Below, piece by piece: positions 1 through 8,841 of a DNA stretch of 64,000 nt. How positions within the stretch are numbered: position 1 is the stretch's first letter; each line of letters starts with the position of its first letter. A program made the translations under genes and the position numbers. The stretch is from Pseudomonadota bacterium (GTDB lineage: Bacteria > Pseudomonadota > Gammaproteobacteria > Burkholderiales > Burkholderiaceae_B): contig JAEWEV010000019.1 of the NCBI GenBank assembly GCA_023389155.1, positions 80,766 through 144,765 on the forward strand, given 5' to 3'. Below the pieces are notes generated by a model that did not search any database, was not told the origin of the DNA, and saw nothing but the letters and a program-made list of their open reading frames with translations.

Positions 1-594
1 ATCGGTGGATGCAGGCGCAGCTCCCTTATAGGGAACATGCAAGAGTTTGGCATGGGTCTTCTGCTTGAAATTTTCACCCGTCAGATGCGGCGAACTGCCG
101 TTACCCGCAGAGGCATAACTGTATTTATCCGGATTGTCCTTGCTGTCCTGGATCAGTTCGTCCACTGTTTTCAGGCCGGAATCGGCTGACACCGTCAGGA
201 CATTGGGAATATTTCCAACCATTCCAACAAACGTGAAGTCCTTGATACCGTCGTACTGTACCTTTTGCATCAGCGGGGTCACAATATGTGCCGCAGCCGT
301 GCCAAACAATACCGTGTAGCCATCGGGTTTAGATCTGGCCACGTATTCCGCACCAATACTTGCACCGCCCCCCGGTTTGCTCTGAATGATAATGGATTGA
401 CCCAGCTCCTCGCTCATCTGCTTGGCCACGATGCGAGCAAGAATGTCCGCCGGACCGCCCGCAGCGTAAGGGTTGATAAATGTAATCGGCTTGGCTGGAT
501 AATCGGCGGCCTGTGCTGTCTGCGCTACCACTGCAGTCAGCAGAATCACGCCACCTGCAATAACACTAGTGAATCTGCGATGTTTTCCTGACAT
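1..594 (-). CDS. Bug-family tripartite tricarboxylate receptor, C-terminus cut by window edge
   Basis: Periplasmic solute receptor of the Bug (TctC) family, predicted to bind a small carboxylate. The leftward frame opens at the ATG at 592-594 (MSGKHRRFTS) behind a GGAGAG ribosome site and stays open for 198 codons to base 1, so the C-terminal third is missing. A signal peptide ends near AQAA-DYPAK, and the family blocks GGPADILARIVAK and KPGGGASIGAEYVA follow, then the PDGYTVLFG and HVPYKG segments. It lies 137 bases downstream of the CoA-transferase and is probably the last gene of the leftward unit that begins near 3633. No TctA/TctB membrane gene is visible. The ligand is unknown; family assignment is firm. 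Confidence 0.88.
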   Translation of the reverse strand, partial: MSGKHRRFTSVIAGGVILLTAVVAQTAQAADYPAKPITFINPYAAGGPADILARIVAKQMSEELGQSIIIQSKPGGGASIGAEYVARSKPDGYTVLFGTAAAHIVTPLMQKVQYDGIKDFTFVGMVGNIPNVLTVSADSGLKTVDELIQDSKDNPDKYSYASAGNGSSPHLTGENFKQKTHAKLLHVPYKGAAPASTD

Positions 595-731
595 GTCTCT
601 CTCCTTTAATGCTGATGTTTTCCATCAGTCCAAAATAGCGGCGGTACCTCGCGGTCGGTCCATCGGGTTCGACCTCAATGACAACCGCAATAGCAAATGG
701 TCTATGACTGATGCAGTCAATAGTCTTTAAA

Positions 732-1928
732 TCAAATTACCTTTAACTCACTTAAGCCGCTGATCTGCTCATCGGTCAACCCGAGCTTTTCTTTCAGGAT
801 TTTTTCCGTATGCTCACCCAGCAGCGGCGGTCTGCTCATTCTCGGATTGTCATAACCCGTGAATTTGAAAGGAACCGCAATACCTTCGAACTCTCCGACC
901 TGCGGATGCGCAAAGCGCTGTACCAACTCCCGGCTGATAACCTGGGGATCCTCAAAAATTTCATCGACCGACAAAATCGGACCAGCCGGTACACCAGATT
1001 CATCGCATCGTTTGCAAACGGTGACGCGATCCAGTTTCCGGATCGACTGCTGCAAGCCGGCCATCACTTCGTCGCGACGGCGAACACGTTCGGCATTTTT
1101 TGCCAGAGATTCGTCATTCGCCCACGCCTGCAGACCCAGCAATTCACATAACGGCCTCCAGTGCTGGTCGCTTCCCGTGATCTGCACCCACTTTCCATCC
1201 GCGCACTCGAATGCAGCCGAAGGTACGCGCCCGGGGTGTTCGGTACCCAATCTCGCAGGAACCTCTCCAAGGGTGAAATAACGGGCTGCGGCAAGCGACA
1301 ACAAGCCAACCTGGCCGTCAAACATGGAGAAATCAATGTGACAGCCGCGGCCCGTTCGGTTTTTTCCCACCATGGCAGTCAAAATGGCAATCACAACCCA
1401 CAGCCCCGAGGTCAGATCAGCTACGGGCAGGCCTGGTTTGACGGGCGCGCCACCACGTTCTCCGGTCAGGCTCATAATGCCTCCCATCGCCTGAAAGACA
1501 GTGTCATAGCCCTTGCGTGGCGCGTACGGTCCGGTCATGCCAAAACCGGTGCAGGATACATAAACAATGTCAGGATTGTTCTTTATGATTTCGTCGTAGT
1601 GCAAACCGTATTTTTTTAGCGTACCTACCGGAAAATTCTCCAGAAACACGTCAGCGTCCTGTGCAAGCTCCCGAATAATTTTCTGGCCTTCCGGCGAACG
1701 CAGATTCACCGTAATGGATTCCTTGCTCCGGTTGAACGCAAAAAAATACGCGGACTCGCTACCGTGATCGCCTTTCACACGCGGTTCGAAATGACGTGTT
1801 TCGTCGCCGGTCTCAGGTTGTTCGACCTTGATGACCTGGGCCCCCATTTCAGCAAGAATCATAGAGGCAAACGGGCATGCCAGCACCCGCGACAAATCCA
1901 GAATTTTCAATCCTTCCAGCGGTCTCAT
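732..1928 (-). CDS. CaiB/BaiF-type (class III) CoA-transferase
   Basis: Predicted to move CoA from an acyl-CoA donor to a free carboxylate in the cytoplasm. The protein is about 398 residues, the family's usual size. It starts GLKILDLSRVLACPFA, carries the EMGAQVIKVEQPETGD block, and has the likely catalytic aspartate in LPVADLTSG (about residue 171), where the family forms its acyl-anhydride. I chose the ATG at 1928 because AAGGA lies seven bases upstream; a GTG at 1943 is possible and would overlap the enoyl-CoA hydratase stop. It follows a hydratase and a flavin oxidoreductase on the same strand, which suggests activation and early degradation of an unknown acid. Substrate cannot be read from sequence. 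Confidence 0.9.
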   Translation of the reverse strand: MRPLEGLKILDLSRVLACPFASMILAEMGAQVIKVEQPETGDETRHFEPRVKGDHGSESAYFFAFNRSKESITVNLRSPEGQKIIRELAQDADVFLENFPVGTLKKYGLHYDEIIKNNPDIVYVSCTGFGMTGPYAPRKGYDTVFQAMGGIMSLTGERGGAPVKPGLPVADLTSGLWVVIAILTAMVGKNRTGRGCHIDFSMFDGQVGLLSLAAARYFTLGEVPARLGTEHPGRVPSAAFECADGKWVQITGSDQHWRPLCELLGLQAWANDESLAKNAERVRRRDEVMAGLQQSIRKLDRVTVCKRCDESGVPAGPILSVDEIFEDPQVISRELVQRFAHPQVGEFEGIAVPFKFTGYDNPRMSRPPLLGEHTEKILKEKLGLTDEQISGLSELKVI

Positions 1929-1939
1929 TCCGTTTTCCT

Positions 1940-2665
1940 TCACGACTTCTTGAAGCCACGCATCATGACGTTCGCATCACGACCCACGGCCAATGCTTCT
2001 TCCAGCGACAGATCTGCAGCCCGATAAAAAGTCCGCTTGGTGGTCGCCATCGCGACCGGACTCCAGCCTGCCAGCTTCTCGGCATACGCTCTGGCCTCAC
2101 CAAGCACCTCATCAGCCGCGCAGACCTTATTGACCAATCCGAGCTCAGCCGCACGCTGTCCACTGACAGGTTCTGCCATAGCGACCAGTTCAAAGGCCTT
2201 TTTCTGTCCAAGCTGCCGCACCAGATTTGCCAGCACGACGGCAGCGACGATGCCGTGTTTGAGTTCGGGATAGCCAAATCGCGCATCTTCTGCCATGACG
2301 ACCAGATCGCAGGCAAGCGCCAGACCGGCGCCGCCGCCAAGGGCATTGCCATATACAGCCGCAATAATCGGTTTTGCAATTTTTGAAAATGCCAGATGCA
2401 ATGATGTCGTCAGATCGGCACGGTCCAGCACCTGGTCGGTAGCATCCGGAGTCAGGCTGCTGAATTCGCCGGTATCGGCACCGGCACAGAAGGATTTGCC
2501 ATTACCGTGCAATATCATGGCACGCACCTCAGGATCCCGCTGCCCCTTTATCAACGCATCAACCAGGGCTTGCGTCAGTTCCGTGTTCAGAGCATTGTGC
2601 TTCTCCGGCCGGTTAAGACTGATCGTCAATACATGATTCGTTATTTCAGTTGTCAAAACAGACAT
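1940..2665 (-). CDS. Enoyl-CoA hydratase/isomerase (crotonase family)
   Basis: A crotonase-fold protein of about 241 residues that would hydrate or isomerise an acyl-CoA. Visible family features are SLNRPEKHNALN, the first oxyanion-hole block near HGNGKSFCAGADTGEF, and the second near GNALGGGAGLALACDLVVMAEDARFGYPELKHG. The ATG at 2665 has GGA seven bases upstream; an ATG at 2677 sits directly on its AAGG and looks less likely. The gene lies 23 bases after the flavin oxidoreductase and ends 11 bases before the CoA-transferase start, so the three should be cotranscribed. Crotonase members catalyse many reactions; hydratase is the default reading, not a proven one. Confidence 0.9.
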   Translation of the reverse strand: MSVLTTEITNHVLTISLNRPEKHNALNTELTQALVDALIKGQRDPEVRAMILHGNGKSFCAGADTGEFSSLTPDATDQVLDRADLTTSLHLAFSKIAKPIIAAVYGNALGGGAGLALACDLVVMAEDARFGYPELKHGIVAAVVLANLVRQLGQKKAFELVAMAEPVSGQRAAELGLVNKVCAADEVLGEARAYAEKLAGWSPVAMATTKRTFYRAADLSLEEALAVGRDANVMMRGFKKS

Positions 2666-2688
2666 GTGATTTTCCATCCTTATCTAAT

Positions 2689-3633
2689 TCAGATTTCACG
2701 CAAGGCTCGCCTTGCATCATTCAATTCCTCTACCAGCTGTTGCATGACCTGGCTAACCGGCAGAATGTGATCCACCAGGCCGGCCGACTGACCAAGCTCC
2801 ACTTTTCCCCAAGTTACATTTCCTTCGAGCGCCGCCTGTTTCAGCGTACTTTTCCTGAACTCTGCCTCATAGTCCGCCTTATCAAAAACCGAGGCGTCGA
2901 CCTGCAGCATATGTGCAGCGAAATCATTACGAATCATTCTGACCGGCAGTCCCTTGCGACCAACCAGGCTGGTCCCGTCCACCGCAGTTGCTAAGGCGGC
3001 CGACTTGTATGCCTCGTGAACGCTGGCCTCTTCAGTCATCAGAAACCGCGTACCCAGTTGCACGGCATCGGCGCCCAGCGCCAGCATGGCGGCAATGCCA
3101 TACCCGTCTGCCACACCCCCGCCGCCGATAATGGGCAGATCAAAATCTCGGACTGCTTTGCGTACAATGACCAGTGAACTGACTTCATTGGCTGGAGGAT
3201 GTCCGCCCGCTTCAGCGCCTACCACAACGAGCGCATCCACCCCCGCGTCAGCCGCCTTGCGCGCATGCTCAAGTGTGGAAACCACATGAATCCACCGCGT
3301 GCCAATATCCTGGAATCGTTTCAGATGCGCCTTGGGCCCCCCTTGAGAAGCAAAAATTACGGGCACCTGAAATTCGTATGCCATGTCCAGGAATGCCTGT
3401 GCGCCGGGACGATAAAGAGGAATGTTGACGCCGAAAGGCTTATCGGTGGCGGCCCGCACCTCTTGCAGTACACGGCGAAAATCCTGTTCATACATGGGTC
3501 CGGCGGCGACAACACCCAGTCCGCCCACATTGGAGACCGCCGCGGGCAAAGCGGCACACGAGGACGCCCAGCTCATGCCTGCCTGAACGATTGGATATTC
3601 GATATTCAACATCTGGGTAATGCGGGTATTCAT
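2689..3633 (-). CDS. NAD(P)H-dependent flavin oxidoreductase / nitronate monooxygenase family
   Basis: A 314-residue FMN-dependent TIM-barrel protein of the 2-nitropropane dioxygenase (NMO) family. The N-terminus NIEYPIVQAGMSW, the flavin-phosphate block LPIIGGGGVADGYGIAAMLALGADAVQLGTRF and the histidine in AEAGGHPP are typical. In degradation clusters, members often act as oxidases or enoyl reductases on acyl substrates and not on nitroalkanes. It is the first gene of the leftward unit and starts 277 bases from the divergent MarR gene, whose predicted operators lie between them. The specific reaction is not predictable. Confidence 0.88.
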   Translation of the reverse strand: MNTRITQMLNIEYPIVQAGMSWASSCAALPAAVSNVGGLGVVAAGPMYEQDFRRVLQEVRAATDKPFGVNIPLYRPGAQAFLDMAYEFQVPVIFASQGGPKAHLKRFQDIGTRWIHVVSTLEHARKAADAGVDALVVVGAEAGGHPPANEVSSLVIVRKAVRDFDLPIIGGGGVADGYGIAAMLALGADAVQLGTRFLMTEEASVHEAYKSAALATAVDGTSLVGRKGLPVRMIRNDFAAHMLQVDASVFDKADYEAEFRKSTLKQAALEGNVTWGKVELGQSAGLVDHILPVSQVMQQLVEELNDARRALREI

Positions 3634-3782
3634 TTGAAATTGAGCCTTGAAATAGCGGATCTCGTAAATAAGAGTCAGGTAGCGCGGTAAGGCTGTTAGC
3701 TTTGTGAGGTGGTTACCTGCCTTAAACTACCCGGTAGCAGCCATTAAATACAAATGACATGCAAAACAGGGGAGTTAAATTA

Positions 3783-3840
3783 GTTGAATTTTTCAACCAT
3801 TAACGAAATCGTAATCCATATAGTTTCTTTTTTCAACTAT
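3783..3840. promoter_or_regulatory. Candidate MarR operators between flavin oxidoreductase and MarR genes
   Basis: Two inverted repeats lie in the divergent promoter region. The first is GTTGAA-TTT-TTCAAC at 3783-3797. The second spans 3818-3840 and begins ATATAGTTTC, giving ATAGTT and AACTAT half-sites. The same ATATAGTTTC-N6-CAAC arrangement recurs at 4530 in front of the CoA-transferase gene. MarR proteins normally bind such 16-20 bp imperfect palindromes next to their own gene. That this regulator binds them is an inference. Confidence 0.6.
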
Positions 3841-3910
3841 TTTTTGTTGATTTTTTGAACGACTTCCCGCATGATTCCATTTATCTGTATTAAAGAAGAC
3901 ATTCACTACC

Positions 3911-4381
3911 ATGAAGCAACCCGAAAACATCAAACAACTGTTTTCCTACCGCCTTAACCGGCTGGCGTTTCTAAGCAGCAGCCTGGCGGAGTCCATCAAT
4001 CAGGATCTGTTCGACCTGGACAAGCAGGGGTGGCGCTTTATCGGACTGCTCGGTGCATTTCAGCCCATGTCATTGAAGATGCTGGCGAAAGAGGCAAATA
4101 TTGATAAAAGCCGCGCAAGTAAAGCCGTGGCAAGTCTCTCAGAGCGGGGACTGATCCAGCGCAGGGGCAGCGAAAGCGATGGCCGCAGCATTGAATTGTC
4201 GCTATCCGAAAAAGGGGAAGAGCTCTACGCCAGCGCTTTCCCCATTGCGCTACGCAGAAACAATGAAATTCTGGATGTCCTGACACCGGAAGAAAGAGAA
4301 CAGTTTGATGTGATTCTCGACAAACTGATCTTTCGCACGAAAATCCTGATGGATTTGCACCCGGGACGAACCAAACGCTAA
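3911..4381 (+). CDS. MarR-family transcriptional regulator
   Basis: A 156-residue winged-helix repressor. The reading is based on WRFIGLLGAFQPMSLKMLAKEANIDKSRASKAVASLSERGLIQRRGSESDGRSIELSLSEKG, here described by its parts: the recognition helix region KSRASKAVASL and the wing with the conserved DGRS motif. The size is usual for the family. It is divergent from the flavin oxidoreductase operon and 354 bases before a second CoA-transferase; matching inverted repeats in both promoter regions suggest that it controls both, probably released by an aromatic acid or acyl-CoA ligand. The ligand is unknown. Confidence 0.92.
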   Translation: MKQPENIKQLFSYRLNRLAFLSSSLAESINQDLFDLDKQGWRFIGLLGAFQPMSLKMLAKEANIDKSRASKAVASLSERGLIQRRGSESDGRSIELSLSEKGEELYASAFPIALRRNNEILDVLTPEEREQFDVILDKLIFRTKILMDLHPGRTKR

Positions 4382-4529
4382 TATAAGCCGCCTCAAACCC
4401 GTTCTTGCCGGGAAGCTCAGCCCCCGAAAAACGTTTAGCGCCGGGCAGGCACAGCACTTGCACTTTACTCTCTGGTAAATACGATCAGCAAAAACGGCCT
4501 TTCGCCATTCAGACTCAATTACAAACATG

Positions 4530-4562
4530 ATATAGTTTCAATTATCAACCATATAATGGTTG
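4530..4562. promoter_or_regulatory. Candidate MarR operator upstream of second CoA-transferase
   Basis: ATATAGTTTC at 4530-4539 is identical to the start of the repeat at 3818, with CAAC at the same distance. Overlapping it is a perfect inverted repeat CAACCAT-ATA-ATGGTTG at 4546-4562. An apparent ATG at 4556 is inside this palindrome, one reason to reject it as the start of the downstream gene. The rest of the 354-base gap 4382-4735 shows no gene. Confidence 0.6.
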
Positions 4563-4735
4563 CGACCAATAACTATAACCATCGCGAGGACGACAATTGT
4601 GAAATCAGGCTCGACAAACGTGAGGTTTCTTTCATTATCCGATGCACACGGAGCGCAGCAGCCTGGCATCATTGGACGACACGGATCATTTTGTGTTCAA
4701 CCCGCCCGGCATCGCGATCCAGTGAGCCATCTATC

Positions 4736-5962
4736 ATGATAAAAAATTCAGACAACGCGCTGCCGCTCGCGGGGATTCGTATTCTTGATCTGACCAGCGC
4801 AGTGGTGGGCCCCTATGCGACCCAGACTCTTGCAGACTACGGCGCGGACGTAATCAAGCTGGAACATGCATCGGGCGATATCATCCGCTGGATTTCGGGA
4901 CACTCTCCTACTCCGGGAATGTCGGGCAAATTCATGCACATGAATCGTAATAAGCGCAGCATCTCGCTAAATCTCAAAACAAAACAAGGCAAAGCCGCGC
5001 TCGCCAGACTTGTCAGGACAACGCATATTTTCATTCATAATATGAGAACGGATGCCATTGCCCGGCTTGGTATTTCATTTGAAGAGCTGGCTGAACTCAA
5101 TAGCAATCTGATCTATTGCAATGTCGTCGGTTTCGGCAGCAAGGGCCGCTATGCAAACCGGCCGGCCTATGATTCGATATTGCAGGGCGGAACCGGGCTG
5201 GCGTCATTGTTTGCACAACACGGTGAGGCGCCTCGCTACGTCCCCTATGTCGTAATAGACAGAACAGCAGCACTCATGGTCGTCAATGCGATTCTGGTCG
5301 CAGCATTTGCTCAGACCCGTTGCAAGGGTCCCCGGGAAATCGAGGTGCCGATGTTTGAGAGTTACGCGACGCTCGTTCTGAGCGAGCATCTATACGGTGA
5401 AACCTTCGATCCACCGCTCTCGCCCAGCGGCGACAAACGGTTGCTAGATGCCAATGCGCGGCCAATCCGAACGCGCGATGGATATATTTGCATCACAACG
5501 AATACGGACGCACAGGTGCTGGCACTGTTTGACGCTTTCGGCCGGCCGGAACTGAAAAATGACGAGCGATTTAATCGCGCTATCAATCGAATAGATAATA
5601 TTTCAGCATTCTTCACACTGCGAGCCAGCGAAATTGCAAAACAAAGCACCGAATATTGGCTCGACAGATTGACGCAATTCGATGTTCCGTGCATGCCCTG
5701 CCATACCATTTCCTCTCTGCTGGCTGACCCCCATATTACAGATGTGGGACTCGTGGAGAAAATAACCCATCCCACACAGGGTACCGTCAGACACTTGAAC
5801 GTCCCTGTCAGCATGACAGGATTTCAGCCACAACTGCGATATCATGCTGCCCATATCGGGGAACATACGCGGGAAATTCTGGCAGAAGCCGGATTTGATG
5901 ACGCGGAGATTTCTGACATGCTGGCACGTGGCGAGGCTTATATGGAGTGCCTGCAACACTAA
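4736..5962 (+). CDS. CaiB/BaiF-type CoA-transferase
   Basis: Second class III CoA-transferase, 408 residues from the ATG at 4736 (MIKNSDNALPLAGIRILDL). The frame is open from 4556, but the extra 60 residues have no family similarity and begin inside an operator palindrome. Family blocks are GPYATQTLADYGADVIKLE, MNRNKRSISLNL and the likely catalytic aspartate in YVVIDRTAAL (about residue 175). No strong ribosome site is visible upstream of 4736. It stands alone on the plus strand between the MarR gene and a convergent Bug gene. The shared operator sequence suggests it works with the leftward hydratase/CoA-transferase unit. Confidence 0.87.
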   Translation: MIKNSDNALPLAGIRILDLTSAVVGPYATQTLADYGADVIKLEHASGDIIRWISGHSPTPGMSGKFMHMNRNKRSISLNLKTKQGKAALARLVRTTHIFIHNMRTDAIARLGISFEELAELNSNLIYCNVVGFGSKGRYANRPAYDSILQGGTGLASLFAQHGEAPRYVPYVVIDRTAALMVVNAILVAAFAQTRCKGPREIEVPMFESYATLVLSEHLYGETFDPPLSPSGDKRLLDANARPIRTRDGYICITTNTDAQVLALFDAFGRPELKNDERFNRAINRIDNISAFFTLRASEIAKQSTEYWLDRLTQFDVPCMPCHTISSLLADPHITDVGLVEKITHPTQGTVRHLNVPVSMTGFQPQLRYHAAHIGEHTREILAEAGFDDAEISDMLARGEAYMECLQH

Positions 5963-6005
5963 GAATACTCAGGATAGCGGACACTCTCTGCGTCACATGT
6001 AACGG

Positions 6006-6992
6006 TTATTCAGGAACCGCGCCAGACATTTTGACCAGATCACCATAACGTTTTATCTCAGACGTCATGAATTTGCCAAAATCCGCTGCAGTATTGTCGC
6101 CTTCAACAACCTGGGCACCCATGCCTTCGAGCTGCGAGCGCGTTTCCGGATTTTTCAGTGCTGCATTCACGGCCTTGTTCAGTTTTTCAACAACATCACC
6201 TGGCGTTCCTGCCGGTGCGACAATTCCGTACCAGGCTGACGCAATCATCCCTTTAGCCCCCACTTCTTCAAATGTCGGAACATCAGGCAGCAGCGGAATC
6301 CGTTTTTTCGATGCGATGGCAAGCGCTTTAAGGTTTCCTCCTTTTACCTGTGCCATGGAGCCGGTATCAATCATGAAATCAAGGCGCTTTCCAAGCAAAT
6401 CACTGACAGCGGGGCCGCTGCCTTTATAGGGAACGTGGGTAAACCGCGCGTCGGTCAGGTGTTGCAGTAAGGATGTGGCCAGGTGCTGGGATGAACCTAC
6501 CCCGGCACTACCGAAATTGAGTTCTTCGGGGTGTTGCTTTGCATAATCAATAAGCTCACTGGCCGAGTTGAATTTTGAATCATTCGGCACTTCAAGCACG
6601 TTTGGAATATCTGCAACGAACGCAACAGCAGAAAAATCCTTTTCGGCATCAAAACCCAGTCGCTTGTACAGGTGCGGATTGGCCGCGTTTGTGGAGCTGG
6701 TGGCGACCAGCAGAGAATAGCCATCGGGCTTCTCACGCACGAATCCTGATGTGCCGATATTTCCACCAGCACCAGCCTTGTTTTCTACTACGACAGTCTG
6801 TCCCAATTGCTCGGTCAACCCTTTAGCCAGTATCCTTCCAAGCACGTCCGTAGCGCCGCCTGGTGACCAGGGAACAACCAGCTTGATAGCGTGATCAGGA
6901 AAATCTGCTGCCTGTACAGTACTCATTGCGGATACGGAAAGCACAGCCGAAGCAATCGTTGCGCAAAGTCTTTTTCCTGTTTTGAAATTCAT
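6006..6992 (-). CDS. Bug-family tripartite tricarboxylate receptor
   Basis: A 328-residue periplasmic solute receptor. A signal peptide ends near VQAA-DFPDH. Family blocks are PWSPGGATDVLGRILAKGL, VENKAGAGGNIGT, KPDGYSLLVATSS and FTHVPYKGSGPAV. The start at 6992 has GGGAG nine bases upstream. It converges on the CoA-transferase with a 43-base gap and diverges from a LysR gene, which may regulate it. No membrane subunits are adjacent, as is usual for the expanded Bug families of Bordetella relatives. Ligand unknown. Confidence 0.92.
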   Translation of the reverse strand: MNFKTGKRLCATIASAVLSVSAMSTVQAADFPDHAIKLVVPWSPGGATDVLGRILAKGLTEQLGQTVVVENKAGAGGNIGTSGFVREKPDGYSLLVATSSTNAANPHLYKRLGFDAEKDFSAVAFVADIPNVLEVPNDSKFNSASELIDYAKQHPEELNFGSAGVGSSQHLATSLLQHLTDARFTHVPYKGSGPAVSDLLGKRLDFMIDTGSMAQVKGGNLKALAIASKKRIPLLPDVPTFEEVGAKGMIASAWYGIVAPAGTPGDVVEKLNKAVNAALKNPETRSQLEGMGAQVVEGDNTAADFGKFMTSEIKRYGDLVKMSGAVPE

Positions 6993-7210
6993 TATGAGGT
7001 CTCCCTGAGTCGATTAAAATTGTCATGTCGCCGATATCTGCCTGTATCTGTCATCGGCGAAAAAGGTACCAGTAATGGTATCTAAAATTGATCTTGAAAA
7101 AAAATGATATTAATTTGATAATATTCATTCCCTTAAGGAATGGCACCGAAGCTGATTACTACCATAACGTATACCCTCCCAATATTCCAATTCCTCGGTG
7201 TCTTATCGCG

Positions 7211-8119
7211 ATGTTGACTTTCAAACAAATCGAAGCACTGTACTGGGTCGTACAATTGGGCAGCTTTTCCAGCGCAGCAGAACGCCTGAACACCACCCAA
7301 TCGGCCATTACCAAGCGAATTCAGGAACTTGAATCGGATTTTGACATCCGCATTTTTGACCGTACCGGACACAAGGCGACGCTGACGGCCAAGGGGCAGG
7401 AAATTCTCGATCTGGCATCCGAACTTCTCACACAACGCGATGTCATGCTGATGAAACTCAAGGGACATCACACCTTTTCCGGTATTTTGCGGCTGGGCAT
7501 CACTGAAATTACTGCCATGACCTGGCTGCCCGACCTGATTCAACAGTTGCGTATTCTTTTTCCACAGCTGACCATCAGTCCGAAAATTGGCATGGCTGCC
7601 GAGCTCCAGCAAAATCTGCTCAAGGGCCAGCTCGATATGGCATTTCTGCACAATGAATTCAAATCTCCGCTGATGGAGCAGTATGCGCTGGACTACGTGC
7701 ATTTTGCCTGGGTAGGCAGTCCCGGAATGATCACCAGCGATCATGTTTATACTCCCGAAGAAATATCACAAATGTCGCTAATACGACAGGATGTGGAGTC
7801 CGGGCTCAACACGCTGTACGACGACTGGCTCAAGCCTTACACGGCCGAACGAAATCTTTTTACAATCAACAGTCTGCTGGCGATGTCGGGGCTGGCCGTA
7901 GCAGGATTCGGGATATGCTGCCTGCCCATCGACTACTTCTACCCGCTGGTGGCCAGTCGAAAACTCACCATTCTCAAAACCAATAAACCTGCTCCTATAT
8001 CCATGTATTGTGCCATGTACGCAAAGAATGCCAATTCCATGCTGTACAAAGAGGTCGCCATACTGGCTAAAGACGTTTGCAATTTCGGCATTCCTTACGG
8101 CAGTGTCATCAATGCCTGA
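7211..8119 (+). CDS. LysR-family transcriptional regulator
   Basis: A 302-residue LysR regulator. The winged HTH is at the N-terminus (MLTFKQIEALYWVVQLGSFS, then AAERLNTTQSAITKRIQELE), followed by a two-lobe effector domain. I take the ATG at 7211 because it places the HTH at residue 1 as in the family; the frame is open from 7088, but the extra 41 residues look non-coding. It diverges from the Bug receptor at 6992, its most likely target. Its last 11 bases overlap the end of the convergent ABC ATPase gene. Confidence 0.9.
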   Translation: MLTFKQIEALYWVVQLGSFSSAAERLNTTQSAITKRIQELESDFDIRIFDRTGHKATLTAKGQEILDLASELLTQRDVMLMKLKGHHTFSGILRLGITEITAMTWLPDLIQQLRILFPQLTISPKIGMAAELQQNLLKGQLDMAFLHNEFKSPLMEQYALDYVHFAWVGSPGMITSDHVYTPEEISQMSLIRQDVESGLNTLYDDWLKPYTAERNLFTINSLLAMSGLAVAGFGICCLPIDYFYPLVASRKLTILKTNKPAPISMYCAMYAKNANSMLYKEVAILAKDVCNFGIPYGSVINA

Positions 8120-8831
8120 TATCCGCCAAAAATTTTCTTGCCCGCTCAGTACTGGCGTGAGAAAAAAATTCTTTTGGAGGCGCCTGTTCAACAATCGCGC
8201 CCGCATCCATAAACCATACTGTGTCCGCCACATCTCTGGCAAAATTCATTTCATGCGTGACACATATCATCGTCATGCCGTCATTCGCAAGGGCCTTCAT
8301 CACCAGCAGCACTTCGTTGACCATCTCGGGATCAAGCGCGCTGGTAGGCTCATCGAACAGCATGATTTTCGGATCCATTGCCAGGGCACGCGCAATTGCG
8401 ACTCGCTGCTGCTGTCCGCCCGATAACTGTCCGGGAAAGGCTGCTGCCTTATGCCCCAGTCCCACGCGCTCCAACAGCGACACAGCCTTGTCTCTTGACT
8501 GCTGTTTATTGCTTCGTTTCAAAAGCACCGGCGCCATCATAAGATTGTCAAGCACGCTCATATGCGGAAAAAGATTAAACTGCTGGAACACAAAACCGAT
8601 ATGACTGCGCAACTCATCAATTGATCTGCATTTGTTCACATCCTGATCGTTGACGATAATCGATCCTTCCTGTATTGGCTCAAGGCGATTGACCGTACGG
8701 ATCAGCGTCGATTTCCCTGAGCCTGACGGACCGCAAACGACAAGCACTTCTCCCTGCGAAACCCGGGCAGTCACATTGCACAGTGCCTGATAATCACCAT
8801 ACCATTTCGATACGTTATTGAATTGAATCAT
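8109..8831 (-). CDS. Polar amino acid ABC transporter, ATP-binding protein
   Basis: The ATPase of a polar amino acid uptake system of the GlnQ/HisP type, about 240 residues. Walker A is GPSGSGKST, the signature is LSGGQQQR, Walker B is IMLFDEPTSALDPE, and the switch histidine is in ICVTHE. The start at 8831 (MIQFNNVSKWYG) has AGGAG eight bases upstream; an upstream GTG-like extension is unlikely. It is the last gene of a leftward operon with two permeases, a binding protein, an aminotransferase and an RraA-fold protein. Gaps between the transporter genes are about ten bases. Confidence 0.95.
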   Translation of the reverse strand: MIQFNNVSKWYGDYQALCNVTARVSQGEVLVVCGPSGSGKSTLIRTVNRLEPIQEGSIIVNDQDVNKCRSIDELRSHIGFVFQQFNLFPHMSVLDNLMMAPVLLKRSNKQQSRDKAVSLLERVGLGHKAAAFPGQLSGGQQQRVAIARALAMDPKIMLFDEPTSALDPEMVNEVLLVMKALANDGMTMICVTHEMNFARDVADTVWFMDAGAIVEQAPPKEFFSHASTERARKFLADIRH

Positions 8832-8841
8832 CGTGTTTCTC

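Noticed and set aside
4556..4735. N-terminal extension of the CoA-transferase from ATG 4556
   Set aside because: The extra 60 residues do not match the family and the ATG lies inside an operator palindrome.
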